DNA of 14,558 nucleotides from UBA940 sp031548515 (GCA_031548515.1 JAVBRB010000006.1:1-14558); one strand, 5' to 3'. Shown: positions 7,753 to 13,845, counted from the first letter of the stretch. Numbers and translations: made by a program. The notes: generated by a model not told the origin, from the letters alone.

Positions 7753-7783
7753 CCAGCATGGTTGGGTAGTTCACTGCGACAAT

Positions 7784-8239
7784 CTACAATTCAAACTGGA
7801 ACGGCAGCAGGTCTTTCACGGAGTTCACCGCCGAAGCGGTGCGGTCGCTGCACATGATGATGCGCATGGGACTTTCCTGACGCCGTTCGGCGTCGAGCAG
7901 CACCTGACGGCACTGCCCGCACGGATAACACTCCCTTTCGCCCGGAATTGATGCTATGGCCAACGCCACAATGGGATCGCCGGAATAGTGCGCCATCCAA
8001 TTGAACAGCAACGTCCGTTCGGCACACAATCCGGCCGGGAAAACTTCGCTTTCCTGATTCGCTCCGGTCAGGATAAGGCCGCTGCGCAGCCTTGCCGCCG
8101 CTCCCACCCGGAATTTAGAGAATGGCGCATAGGCCAGTCCGCATGCTTCGAAAGCCTTCTCGACAAGTTCCCTATCGGTTCCCGGCAGTGCGGCCCTGCT
8201 TCCATACGCTTCGTAATCGAATTTATACTCTTTCTGCAT
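7784..8239 (-). CDS. cdd: Cytidine deaminase
   Basis: Zinc-dependent enzyme that deaminates cytidine/deoxycytidine to uridine/deoxyuridine in pyrimidine salvage. It has 151 residues, slightly longer than the usual 130-residue homotetrameric type because of an N-terminal extension of about 20 residues. The zinc site is complete: C72 and catalytic E74 in PAGLCAERTLLF, and C107 and C110 in CYPCGQCRQV. Substrate-binding FRVGAA (43-48) and GANQESEVFPAG (59-70, where GxNxE binds the ribose) are also visible. The start is the ATG at 8239, preceded on the minus strand by a very A-rich segment typical of Bacteroidota translation starts. It sits 28 bases after mnmD and was probably transcribed with it. 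Confidence 0.93.
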   Translation of the reverse strand: MQKEYKFDYEAYGSRAALPGTDRELVEKAFEACGLAYAPFSKFRVGAAARLRSGLILTGANQESEVFPAGLCAERTLLFNWMAHYSGDPIVALAIASIPGERECYPCGQCRQVLLDAERRQESPMRIIMCSDRTASAVNSVKDLLPFQFEL

Positions 8240-8267
8240 TTTTTTGTTTTTGTTATCTCAGGCGGCT

Positions 8268-8975
8268 TTATCCGCGCCAGCCTGCGGATGGCATACGAGC
8301 CTCTGCCGTGGAACTCGCATATGCGATGCTCGGTTTTCGCGCGCGGAGCATGTGGTGTTTGCCCAATGCTCCCGGAAGCCTTTCGATTATAAATCCTGCC
8401 GACCGCAGAACCCTTTTTACGTCGCCTTTCGCCGAGTATGTCACCAGTATCCCCCCGTCCGACATCGCGCTGTATATTTTGGAAAAAATCTCTTCTGTCC
8501 ACAGTTCCGGCTGGGTGTCGGGCGCAAAGGCATCGTAATACACAAGGTCAAAACTACCCGAAAAATCCATCACGGCCAAATCCGCACGCACTTTGTGTAG
8601 GTTGAAACTATCGGATATGGCGGTACGGGCATCCCATTTCGCCGCGTGCATCGCCGTAAAACGCGGGTCGTCGGTGTAATTCAGCTGTGCCACGACCTCC
8701 GCCGGGACGGGATAAAACTCCACGGCCGTGTATTCCACCGCACGTCCCTGCCGCGCCGCCTCGAGATATGTGAGCCATGCGTTGAGGCCCGTCCCGAAAC
8801 CCGCTTCGAGTATCCTGACGGGGTCGCACCCGGTCTGCAGTAAGCCGTTCCCGATAAAGACGTGCCGACTCTCGCCTACCGCGCCGCGGGTCGAATGGTA
8901 TGTGACATCGCCGAGCGGAGTGCGGAGCGTCGCCGATCCATCTTCCGTTATCTCGACGGTCGGTCGGCGTTTCAT
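8268..8975 (-). CDS. mnmD: tRNA 5-(methylaminomethyl)uridine-34 methyltransferase, MnmD-type
   Basis: Stand-alone SAM-dependent methyltransferase related to the N-terminal domain of bifunctional MnmC. It makes the last methylation of the wobble-uridine modification mnm5(s2)U34. The 235 residues begin with the family pattern TEDGSATL...YHS...GAVGESRHVFI (11-41). Motif I is LEAGFGTGLNAW (56-67), followed by the acidic strand end VEFYP (85-89) and the diagnostic YYDAFAPDTQPELWT (146-160). The conserved end GKHHMLRARK is followed by about 22 extra residues of low conservation. No FAD-dependent MnmC C-terminal domain is fused or nearby, so either another enzyme deals with the carboxymethyl form or the aminomethyl route alone is used. 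First gene of the mnmD-cdd-rluA cluster; its ATG directly abuts a long inverted repeat (8976-9057). Confidence 0.88.
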   Translation of the reverse strand: MKRRPTVEITEDGSATLRTPLGDVTYHSTRGAVGESRHVFIGNGLLQTGCDPVRILEAGFGTGLNAWLTYLEAARQGRAVEYTAVEFYPVPAEVVAQLNYTDDPRFTAMHAAKWDARTAISDSFNLHKVRADLAVMDFSGSFDLVYYDAFAPDTQPELWTEEIFSKIYSAMSDGGILVTYSAKGDVKRVLRSAGFIIERLPGALGKHHMLRARKPSIAYASSTAEARMPSAGWRG

Positions 8976-9057
8976 AAGGTGGGTTTCGGATAAGAATTCA
9001 TACTGTCTTGTTCGTCTTTATGTTTTTATTGCGAAATCATTATCCGAAACCGACCTT
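8976..9057 (-). promoter_or_regulatory. 82-base inverted-repeat leader abutting the mnmD start codon
   Basis: AAGGTGGGTTTCGGATAA (8976-8993) is the reverse complement of TTATCCGAAACCGACCTT (9040-9057) except for one mismatch, leaving a 46-base A-rich middle on the coding (minus) strand. The element ends exactly one base before the mnmD ATG (8975-8973), so a folded transcript would place the start codon at the foot of an 18-bp helix. No exact TAnnTTTG promoter is visible on the minus strand between 8976 and 9195. A leader-RNA role is inference; the inverted repeat itself is plain. Its layout closely parallels the element before trmD. Confidence 0.6.
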
Positions 9058-9058
9058 A

Positions 9059-9077
9059 GCGGCTTTTCAAAAGCCGC
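9059..9077. terminator. GC-rich 8-bp hairpin
   Basis: GCGGCTTT (9059-9066) pairs with AAAGCCGC (9070-9077) around a TCA loop, immediately before the mnmD leader repeat on the minus strand. It is followed on the plus strand by GTTTATA. It could be a second terminator for the SIMPL-domain gene or part of a compound palindromic repeat. Confidence 0.45.
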
Positions 9078-9091
9078 GTTTATATACGACT

Positions 9092-9124
9092 ACCCCTCCT
9101 CGGTCCTCCTCTCGGGGGAAGGAC
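9092..9124 (-). repeat. Dispersed CT/GA-rich palindromic repeat, copy 1
   Basis: The segment starts ACCCCTCCT, continues TCCTCCTCT and ends GGGGGAAGGAC. It aligns with the reverse complement of 12873-12910 over both the single ACCCCTCCT box and the following imperfect hairpin. Two copies in opposite orientations in noncoding gaps indicate a dispersed intergenic repeat, not gene-specific signals. Confidence 0.6.
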
Positions 9125-9159
9125 GTTTGTCGCAGCTTTATGCTGCTCCTCAAATGAAT

Positions 9160-9185
9160 GTGAGTTTTGTTCAAGCAAAACTCAC
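9160..9185. terminator. Terminator-like hairpin after the SIMPL-domain gene
   Basis: GTGAGTTTTG (9160-9169) pairs perfectly with CAAAACTCAC (9176-9185) around TTCAAG. On the minus strand it begins 10 bases after the stop of the SIMPL-domain gene (9196) and is followed by ATTCATTTGA, a weak U-rich tail. Its position supports a role as terminator of the rlmD-SIMPL transcript. Confidence 0.6.
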
Positions 9186-9195
9186 GTCCTCATCG

Positions 9196-9897
9196 CTATT
9201 TGCGGTTCAGGATAAATTTTACCGTGATGTTGTATGAAAGTGTGATGTCCTGCATGTCGAGACCCTGTTCGGCCGTGCCCGCTTCGTAAACCGAATCCAT
9301 CACATAGCCCTTTGAGCGCATCATGACGGGCATGGGCGAGTTTTCGTAAACGTTGCCGCCGTCGAAAATCCACACTGCCGGACCCATACTCTGGCCCAGC
9401 GCGGCGGCCAGCGTTTCGGCATTTGACTTGGCGTCTTTTACGGCTTCGATACGCACTTCCTTGCGGTATTCTTCCATCTTGCTGTTCGATACCCTGGTAA
9501 CGTTTGCATCGGCGATGCCCATGTCACCGAGCGTGGTGAAGACGGAGTTCAGCGTCCACACGTCGCCCACCTTGAGTTCGTAGGAGCGTTTTGTGTCGAT
9601 GTCGGTTTTCTTTTTCGGCGCGTTGGCCATCGATGTCACGCGCAGGTTCTTTTCGATATCGATACCTATTGCCTTGAACTTGCTCTTCATCTGCGACTCT
9701 ATCTGGTCGACCGACTGGCCTTTGATGTCGCCCGTCTTGACGGTGATAGCCACATAGATCTCGTCGGGGGTTACCTTTTTTTCAGCCTTGCCGGATACCT
9801 GTATGGCATCTTCGTATTGGGGCGCCTGGATTGTTTGAGCCATTGCCGCGAAACCCGTCATCAACAGGGCTGCCGCCATAAAAATGATCTTTTTCAT
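9196..9897 (-). CDS. Secreted SIMPL-domain (DUF541) protein
   Basis: Exported protein of 233 residues with a clear signal peptide (MKKIIFMAAALLMTGFAAMAQ, cleavage likely after AQ at 21). The start is the ATG at 9897; the 15-residue upstream extension in the same frame would spoil the signal peptide. The mature region has SIMPL/DUF541 features: an early IQVSGKAEKKVTPDEIYVAITV strand, a Q-S-rich helix, a RSYELKV-type strand, a helix with AVKDAKSNAETLAAALGQSMG and a final beta strand (DITLSYNITVKFIL). No catalytic site is known for the family; members are periplasmic or envelope-associated and poorly characterised. It follows rlmD after 45 bases on the same strand. The lack of lipobox cysteine suggests a soluble periplasmic protein. 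Confidence 0.82.
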   Translation of the reverse strand: MKKIIFMAAALLMTGFAAMAQTIQAPQYEDAIQVSGKAEKKVTPDEIYVAITVKTGDIKGQSVDQIESQMKSKFKAIGIDIEKNLRVTSMANAPKKKTDIDTKRSYELKVGDVWTLNSVFTTLGDMGIADANVTRVSNSKMEEYRKEVRIEAVKDAKSNAETLAAALGQSMGPAVWIFDGGNVYENSPMPVMMRSKGYVMDSVYEAGTAEQGLDMQDITLSYNITVKFILNRK

Positions 9898-9917
9898 ATC
9901 GTTGGTTTTTGGTTTTA

Positions 9918-9925
9918 CAAAATTA
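9918..9925 (-). promoter_or_regulatory. Possible -7 box for the SIMPL-domain gene
   Basis: TAATTTTG on the minus strand matches TAnnTTTG, 20 bases before the ATG at 9897 and within the 45-base gap after rlmD. No good -33 TTTG is at the expected distance, so it may be chance; if real it would let this gene be transcribed apart from rlmD. Confidence 0.25.
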
Positions 9926-9942
9926 ACGCAAAAGTTATGCAT

Positions 9943-11355
9943 TTATTTTCTTTTGACGAGCTTTACCACATTCTCGACGTGATGTGTGTGTGGGAACATA
10001 TCCACGGGTTGGACGGCGGCGACCTTGTACATCTCGTCCATCAGCGCCAGGTCGCGGGCCTGCGTCGCCGGATTGCAACTCACATAAACGATGGTTGCCG
10101 GTGCAGCGCGCAGTATGACGTCGACAACCGGGGCGTCGACTCCCGCCCTCGGGGGATCGAGGATCACCACGTCCGGACGTCCGTTCGCGGCTACAAAGGC
10201 GTCGTTCAGCACGTTTTTCATATCTCCGGCGTAAAATACCGTGTTCGTGATCCCGTTCAAATCCGAGTTGACCCGCGCGTCCTCTATCGCCTCGGGGACA
10301 TACTCCACGCCGACAACCCTGGCCGCCTGCCTCGCCACGAAATTGGCTATCGTTCCGGTTCCCGTGTAGAGGTCGTAGACGGTTTCCGTGCCGGTCAGCC
10401 CCGCGAAATCGCGCGTGACTTTATAAAGTTCGTAAGCCTGCTCCGAATTGGTCTGGTAGAACGATTTCGGTCCTATCTTGAACCGCAGGCCCTCCATCTC
10501 CTCAAAAATATGGTCGCGGCCGGCGTAAAGTTTCGCATCGATGTCGCCTGTCGAGTCGTTGAGCTTGGTGTTGATCATATACATCAGCGATGTGATCTCG
10601 GGGAAGGTGTTTTTCAGATGTTCCATCAGCGCGCCGATGCGTTCGCAGTCGGGCTGCGCGAAGACCATTATAACCATCGTCTCGCCTGTCGACGAGGTGC
10701 GGATGACCATGTTGCGCACGAGGCCCGTGTGCTCGCGGATGTTGTAGAATTTGTAACCGCGCTCGATACAGAAGCGCTTGGTTTCAAGGCGTATGGCGTT
10801 CGACGGATCGGGCTGCAGCCAGCATTTGCGGATGTCGAGTATCTTGTCGAACATACCCGGGATATGGAAACCAAGCGCCGGTTCAGAGGTAATGTCCCCT
10901 CCCGCGGCGACTTCCTCATTGGTAAACCACCGGCGGGGCGCGAAGGTGTATTCCAGCTTGTTGCGGTAGAAAGTGGTTTTGGCCGAGCCGAGGATGGAGC
11001 TGATCTCGGGCAACTCCATTTTTCCGATGCGCGAAAGCTGGTCGGCGACCTGCCGCTGTTTGAATTTCAACTGTTCGGGGTATGGCAGGTTCTGCCATTT
11101 GCAGCCGCCGCACACCCCGAAGTGTTCGCAAACCGGATCAGCCCTCATCGGCGAACGCTTCACCCAGCGCAGGACGTACGCCTCCATAAAGCGGCGGCGT
11201 TTTGTGCGTACCTGCACGTCCACAACGTCGCCAGGCACTGCCAACGGCACGAACACAACCATCCCGTCGTGATGCCCCATGGCTTTCCCTTCAGCCGCCA
11301 GACCGGTTATTTCGAGTCCCTCGATCACGGGGTTGTCCCTGCGTCTCTTACCCAT
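9943..11355 (-). CDS. rlmD: 23S rRNA (uracil-5-)-methyltransferase, RumA/RlmD family
   Basis: SAM-dependent m5U methyltransferase acting on 23S rRNA (U1939 in E. coli numbering if truly RlmD). It has 470 residues from the ATG at 11355; a 9-residue upstream extension in the same frame is unlikely. Order: N-terminal TRAM-type RNA-binding domain (about 8-66), iron-sulphur cysteines C76, C82 and C85 in CEHFGVCGGC plus C178, central RNA-recognition part, then the methyltransferase domain with VYDLYTGTGTIANF and ILDPPRAG. The catalytic nucleophile is C427 in YVSCNPATQARD, and the general base is probably E461 in HHVENVV. All four cluster cysteines are present, favouring RlmD over cluster-free relatives. 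It is divergent from the metallo-hydrolase gene and followed by the SIMPL-domain gene. Exact target uridine is inferred; RlmCD-like dual specificity cannot be excluded. Confidence 0.88.
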   Translation of the reverse strand: MGKRRRDNPVIEGLEITGLAAEGKAMGHHDGMVVFVPLAVPGDVVDVQVRTKRRRFMEAYVLRWVKRSPMRADPVCEHFGVCGGCKWQNLPYPEQLKFKQRQVADQLSRIGKMELPEISSILGSAKTTFYRNKLEYTFAPRRWFTNEEVAAGGDITSEPALGFHIPGMFDKILDIRKCWLQPDPSNAIRLETKRFCIERGYKFYNIREHTGLVRNMVIRTSSTGETMVIMVFAQPDCERIGALMEHLKNTFPEITSLMYMINTKLNDSTGDIDAKLYAGRDHIFEEMEGLRFKIGPKSFYQTNSEQAYELYKVTRDFAGLTGTETVYDLYTGTGTIANFVARQAARVVGVEYVPEAIEDARVNSDLNGITNTVFYAGDMKNVLNDAFVAANGRPDVVILDPPRAGVDAPVVDVILRAAPATIVYVSCNPATQARDLALMDEMYKVAAVQPVDMFPHTHHVENVVKLVKRK

Positions 11356-11364
11356 AAAAACAAT

Positions 11365-11397
11365 TTTGTGCAAATATAACATTAAATAATACCTTTG
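11365..11397 (+). promoter_or_regulatory. Promoter of the metallo-hydrolase/FkbM operon
   Basis: TTTG (11365-11368), 21 bases, then TACCTTTG (11390-11397): a complete match to the Bacteroidota consensus TTTG-N19-21-TAnnTTTG. Transcription would start near 11404, leaving a leader of about 18 bases before the ATG at 11422. Confidence 0.8.
11371..11378 (-). promoter_or_regulatory. -7 box of the divergent rlmD promoter
   Basis: TATATTTG on the minus strand matches TAnnTTTG 15 bases before the rlmD ATG (11355). No clear -33 is found. It falls in the spacer of the plus-strand promoter, so the two promoters overlap face to face. Confidence 0.45.
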
Positions 11398-11421
11398 TAT
11401 TTGAGATTAAATTAAGAATTG

Positions 11422-12087
11422 ATGAACATAGCAAGATTTGTTTTCAATCCGATATCCGAAAACACATATGTCGTGTGGGACGAAACGGGCGAGGCGGCCG
11501 TGATAGACGCCGGGAACTATGCCGCCAAAGAGGATAAGGTCCTGTCTGAATTTATTGCCGAAAAGGGCCTTAAGCCGGTTCTGGCGATCAATACCCATGG
11601 CCATTTCGACCACCTGCTGGGGGTGGATTACCTGAAAGACACCTACGGTATCAAGTTCGCGCTGAATTCGGACGACCAGTTTCTTCTGGATGCAATGGGG
11701 CCGTCGGCATATGTATACGGAATGCAGTTGGGCGTAATGCCCTCGGTCGATATAGACCTGAAAGGGCGCGGAGAGATCAGGTTCGGTAACACGGTGCTGA
11801 GAATAGTTCCGGTTCCGGGGCACACTCCGGGCCATGTGGCGTTGTTCGAACCCGAGAGCCGCGTGGTTTTCACCGGAGACACGCTTTTCGCCGACAGCAT
11901 CGGCCGCACCGACCTGCCGGGCGGCGATTACAGTTGGATAATGAAAAGCATACTCGGGAATCTGCTGCCGTTGGGGGGCGACGTGCGCGTATATCCCGGC
12001 CACGGTCCCGACACCACCATTGCCCATGAAGCGGCCAACAACCCGTTCATAGTAGAGGTCATTGACGGCGACGTTAATTACAAGTGA
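11422..12087 (+). CDS. Metallo-beta-lactamase-fold hydrolase, glyoxalase II-like
   Basis: Cytoplasmic metal-dependent hydrolase of 221 residues with the full MBL-fold metal site: H59, H61, D63 and H64 in THGHFDH, H134 in PGHTPGH, D153 in TGDTLF and H194 in YPGHG. The short form lacking the C-terminal glutathione-binding helices of classical GloB suggests a small thioester or related substrate rather than strict S-lactoylglutathione hydrolysis. The start is the ATG at 11422 (MNIARFVFNPISENTY), close behind a strong promoter; a TTG one codon upstream is less likely. The downstream methyltransferase ATG lies just one base after its TGA, so translation is probably coupled. Physiological substrate unknown. 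Confidence 0.88.
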   Translation: MNIARFVFNPISENTYVVWDETGEAAVIDAGNYAAKEDKVLSEFIAEKGLKPVLAINTHGHFDHLLGVDYLKDTYGIKFALNSDDQFLLDAMGPSAYVYGMQLGVMPSVDIDLKGRGEIRFGNTVLRIVPVPGHTPGHVALFEPESRVVFTGDTLFADSIGRTDLPGGDYSWIMKSILGNLLPLGGDVRVYPGHGPDTTIAHEAANNPFIVEVIDGDVNYK

Positions 12088-12088
12088 T

Positions 12089-12871
12089 ATGGCAAATGTT
12101 TCCAACGCCGTAAAACGGTTCCTATACAAGCGCCTTTCCCTCGAAAATTACCTGCGGGCGGTGAGCCGCATGTTTTTTGCCGGCTACCGGTTGGGGCTTG
12201 GTGGAAACTCGCCGGCATACGAGTATCCGCGCTTCCTGAAACACCTCGTCCGGCGCGGAGATACCATAATCGACATCGGGGCCAATCTGGGGTACTATTC
12301 GCGGATACTGTCCCGTCTTGCGGGTCCTCAGGGGAGGTTATACGCCGTCGAACCGGTGAAGCCGATACTCGAAGTGCTGAGGCGCAACCTGCGCGGCTGT
12401 GACAACGTCGAGATCCTGCCTTACGCCTTGGGCCGCGAAAATAAAAGCATAGTGATGGCAAACGACTCGTCGCGCTATACCGGATACATGGGCACCGGAA
12501 GAAACTATGTGCTCGATGCGAAGGAACATGGCAAGCCCGATTTGGAATTTGCAGCTGAAATGCGCCGGGGAAGCGAACTTTTCGCCGGGCTGGAACGCCT
12601 TGATTTCATCAAATGCGACATAGAGGGTTACGAAACCGTCGTGATCCCCGAAATGGCGCCCGCCATCGAACGGTTCATGCCGGTGGTGCTGATCGAAACC
12701 GGCGGCCCCAACCGGATGCAGATACTGAAACTGTTCCGGGAGTGGGGTTACGCGGGGTATGTGCTGAAAAACGGCCGGCTCGTTTCGCTGATGCGCGAGG
12801 AGGGCGACAAGGATATCGTTTTCATACCCGGACACCGCCACGACGAACTAAAACACCTTATAGTAGAATAA
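12089..12871 (+). CDS. FkbM-family SAM-dependent methyltransferase
   Basis: Methyltransferase of 260 residues. SAM motif I is IIDIGANLGYYS (60-71), the acidic loop is AVEPVKP (86-92), and the family's C-terminal signature is DFIKCDIEGYE (172-182) with D177 and E179, followed by LIETGG. FkbM relatives O-methylate sugars in polysaccharides, glycolipids or natural products, and others act on other acceptors, so the target is open. The start is the ATG at 12089, one base after the stop of the metallo-hydrolase gene. There are no membrane segments; the basic N-terminus (KRFLYKRLSLENYLRAVSRM) could bind membrane or nucleic acid, but this is speculation. No glycosyltransferase or capsule genes are next to it. 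A dispersed hairpin repeat begins two bases after its stop. Confidence 0.85.
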   Translation: MANVSNAVKRFLYKRLSLENYLRAVSRMFFAGYRLGLGGNSPAYEYPRFLKHLVRRGDTIIDIGANLGYYSRILSRLAGPQGRLYAVEPVKPILEVLRRNLRGCDNVEILPYALGRENKSIVMANDSSRYTGYMGTGRNYVLDAKEHGKPDLEFAAEMRRGSELFAGLERLDFIKCDIEGYETVVIPEMAPAIERFMPVVLIETGGPNRMQILKLFREWGYAGYVLKNGRLVSLMREEGDKDIVFIPGHRHDELKHLIVE

Positions 12872-12872
12872 G

Positions 12873-12910
12873 TCCTCCCCTACGGTCAGGGGAGGATTCA
12901 GGAGGGGTGA
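12873..12910 (+). repeat. Dispersed CT/GA-rich palindromic repeat, copy 2
   Basis: TCCTCCCCT (12873-12881) and AGGGGAGGA (12888-12896) form a perfect 9-bp hairpin around ACGGTC, followed by an unpaired AGGAGGGGTG box. This matches the reverse complement of 9092-9124. Placed just after the FkbM-family stop it could also act as a transcript end, but it lacks a T-run. Confidence 0.65.
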
Positions 12911-12941
12911 TCGAATGCCTGCGGCTTTGAGAAAGTCGCTT

Positions 12942-13020
12942 TAATGTGAATTACGGATAATATTCACAAGGCTATGATCTAATAAAACGAATTGAGATTA
13001 TTCCCGTAATTCACATTAAA
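12942..13020 (+). promoter_or_regulatory. 79-base inverted-repeat leader ending at the trmD start codon
   Basis: TTAATGTGAATTACGG (12942-12957) is the exact reverse complement of CCGTAATTCACATTAA (13005-13020). The pairing continues through ATAAT (12958-12962) with ATTAT (12998-13002) if TC at 13003-13004 bulges out, giving 21 bp. The last paired base is the A of the trmD ATG, so a folded mRNA would hide the start. An alternative 7-bp hairpin, TGTGAAT (12946-12952) with ATTCACA (12963-12969), uses the same left arm and would free the start codon. No exact TAnnTTTG box is visible in the gap. The repeats are certain; regulation is inference. Confidence 0.6.
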
Positions 13021-13697
13021 TGAGGATAGATATACTTACGGTTGTGCCTGAACTGCTCGTGTCGCCCCTGAACGAATCGATACTCAAGCGGGCGCAGAAG
13101 GCAGGGCTTGTCGAAATAGTCGTACATAACATACGCGACTATACGACCGACAAGCACCGCCAGGTGGACGACTACCCCTTCGGCGGCGAGGCCGGAATGG
13201 TGATGAAGCCCGAGCCGGTATTCCGCGTCATCGAAAAACTGCGCTCTGAGCGCGCGTACGACGAGATCATCTATACCTCGCCCGACGGCATCCGCTATGA
13301 CCAGCACGAGGCAAACCGCCTTTCGACGCTCGGCAACATTATCATCCTGTGCGGCCACTACAAGGGGCTTGACCAGCGCATACGCGACCACCTGGTCACG
13401 CGCGAGATAAGCATAGGTGACTATGTCCTGACGGGCGGCGAACTTGCGGCGGCGGTGATCGTGGACAGCGTAGTGAGAATAATCCCAGGCGCGATAGGCG
13501 ACGAGGAATCGGCCCTGACCGACTGCTTCCAGGACGACATGCTCGCCCCGCCGGTCTACACCCGTCCGGCGGAGTTCAACGGCTGGAAAGTTCCCGAAAT
13601 ACTGCTTTCGGGCAACTTCGCCGAGATAGACAAATGGAAAGAGGAACAGGCCTGGGAGCGCACCAAACGTCTGCGGCCTGACCTGCTCGATAAATAA
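13020..13697 (+). CDS. trmD: tRNA (guanine-37-N1)-methyltransferase
   Basis: SPOUT-class enzyme that places m1G next to the anticodon of several tRNAs and prevents +1 frameshifting; normally essential. It has 225 residues, with the canonical N-terminus MRIDILTVVPELL. Conserved blocks are DDYPFGGEAGMVMKPEP (50-66), the trefoil-knot SAM site LCGHYKGLDQR (110-120) and EISIGDYVLTGGELA (129-143). Next come VRIIPGAIG (152-160) and SALTDCF, whose D168 aligns with the catalytic Asp of known TrmD proteins. PVYTRP (178-183) and GWKVPEILLSGNFAEI complete the C-terminal domain. It is not embedded in the common rpsP-rimM-trmD-rplS operon: the neighbours are FkbM and lpxB. The start is fixed by homology, and no Shine-Dalgarno is visible because the region is occupied by the inverted repeat. 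Confidence 0.96.
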   Translation: MRIDILTVVPELLVSPLNESILKRAQKAGLVEIVVHNIRDYTTDKHRQVDDYPFGGEAGMVMKPEPVFRVIEKLRSERAYDEIIYTSPDGIRYDQHEANRLSTLGNIIILCGHYKGLDQRIRDHLVTREISIGDYVLTGGELAAAVIVDSVVRIIPGAIGDEESALTDCFQDDMLAPPVYTRPAEFNGWKVPEILLSGNFAEIDKWKEEQAWERTKRLRPDLLDK

Positions 13698-13746
13698 TAA
13701 GTAAAATGAAACCGAGTTCTCAAAAAGCGTGAAACGGAGGTGTCGA

Positions 13747-13805
13747 CTAAAATGGAAGTCGCCATGTGCGATAGCTCCGCGTTAGCTCAAGGCGTACCAT
13801 TTTAG
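13747..13805. repeat. Long imperfect hairpin after trmD
   Basis: CTAAAATGG (13747-13755) pairs with CCATTTTAG (13797-13805). Inside it CGCC (13760-13763) pairs with GGCG (13791-13794), leaving a 27-base loop containing two TAGCT copies. Outside it GGAGGT (13737-13742) can pair with ACCTC further right. The multi-part fold without coding potential suggests a structured dispersed repeat or small RNA, about 50 bases past the trmD stop. Confidence 0.5.
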
Positions 13806-13845
13806 GCAAGCCGCAGTAGTTTTTTGGAACCTCGGCGAATTTTTG

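Noticed and set aside
8976..9057. MITE-type transposable element with terminal inverted repeats
   Set aside because: No target-site duplication flanks the arms, and the arms differ from those of the otherwise similar trmD element, unlike copies of one transposon. Not fully excluded.
9817..11379. A 520-residue plus-strand open frame opposite rlmD
   Set aside because: It is a shadow of the minus-strand rlmD gene, whose cysteine cluster, SAM motif and catalytic cysteine are all intact. The plus-strand translation is His/Arg/Asp-rich without domain features.
12062..12088. Upstream start for the FkbM methyltransferase overlapping the hydrolase gene
   Set aside because: It would begin with TTG and add nine residues read from the hydrolase's coding end; the ATG at 12089 gives normal one-base spacing.
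12942..13020. Invertible (phase-variable) promoter flanked by inverted repeats
   Set aside because: Bacteroidota do have such switches, but the segment here is only about 47 bases between arms, contains no TAnnTTTG promoter on either strand, has no recombinase gene nearby, and would control a normally essential gene.
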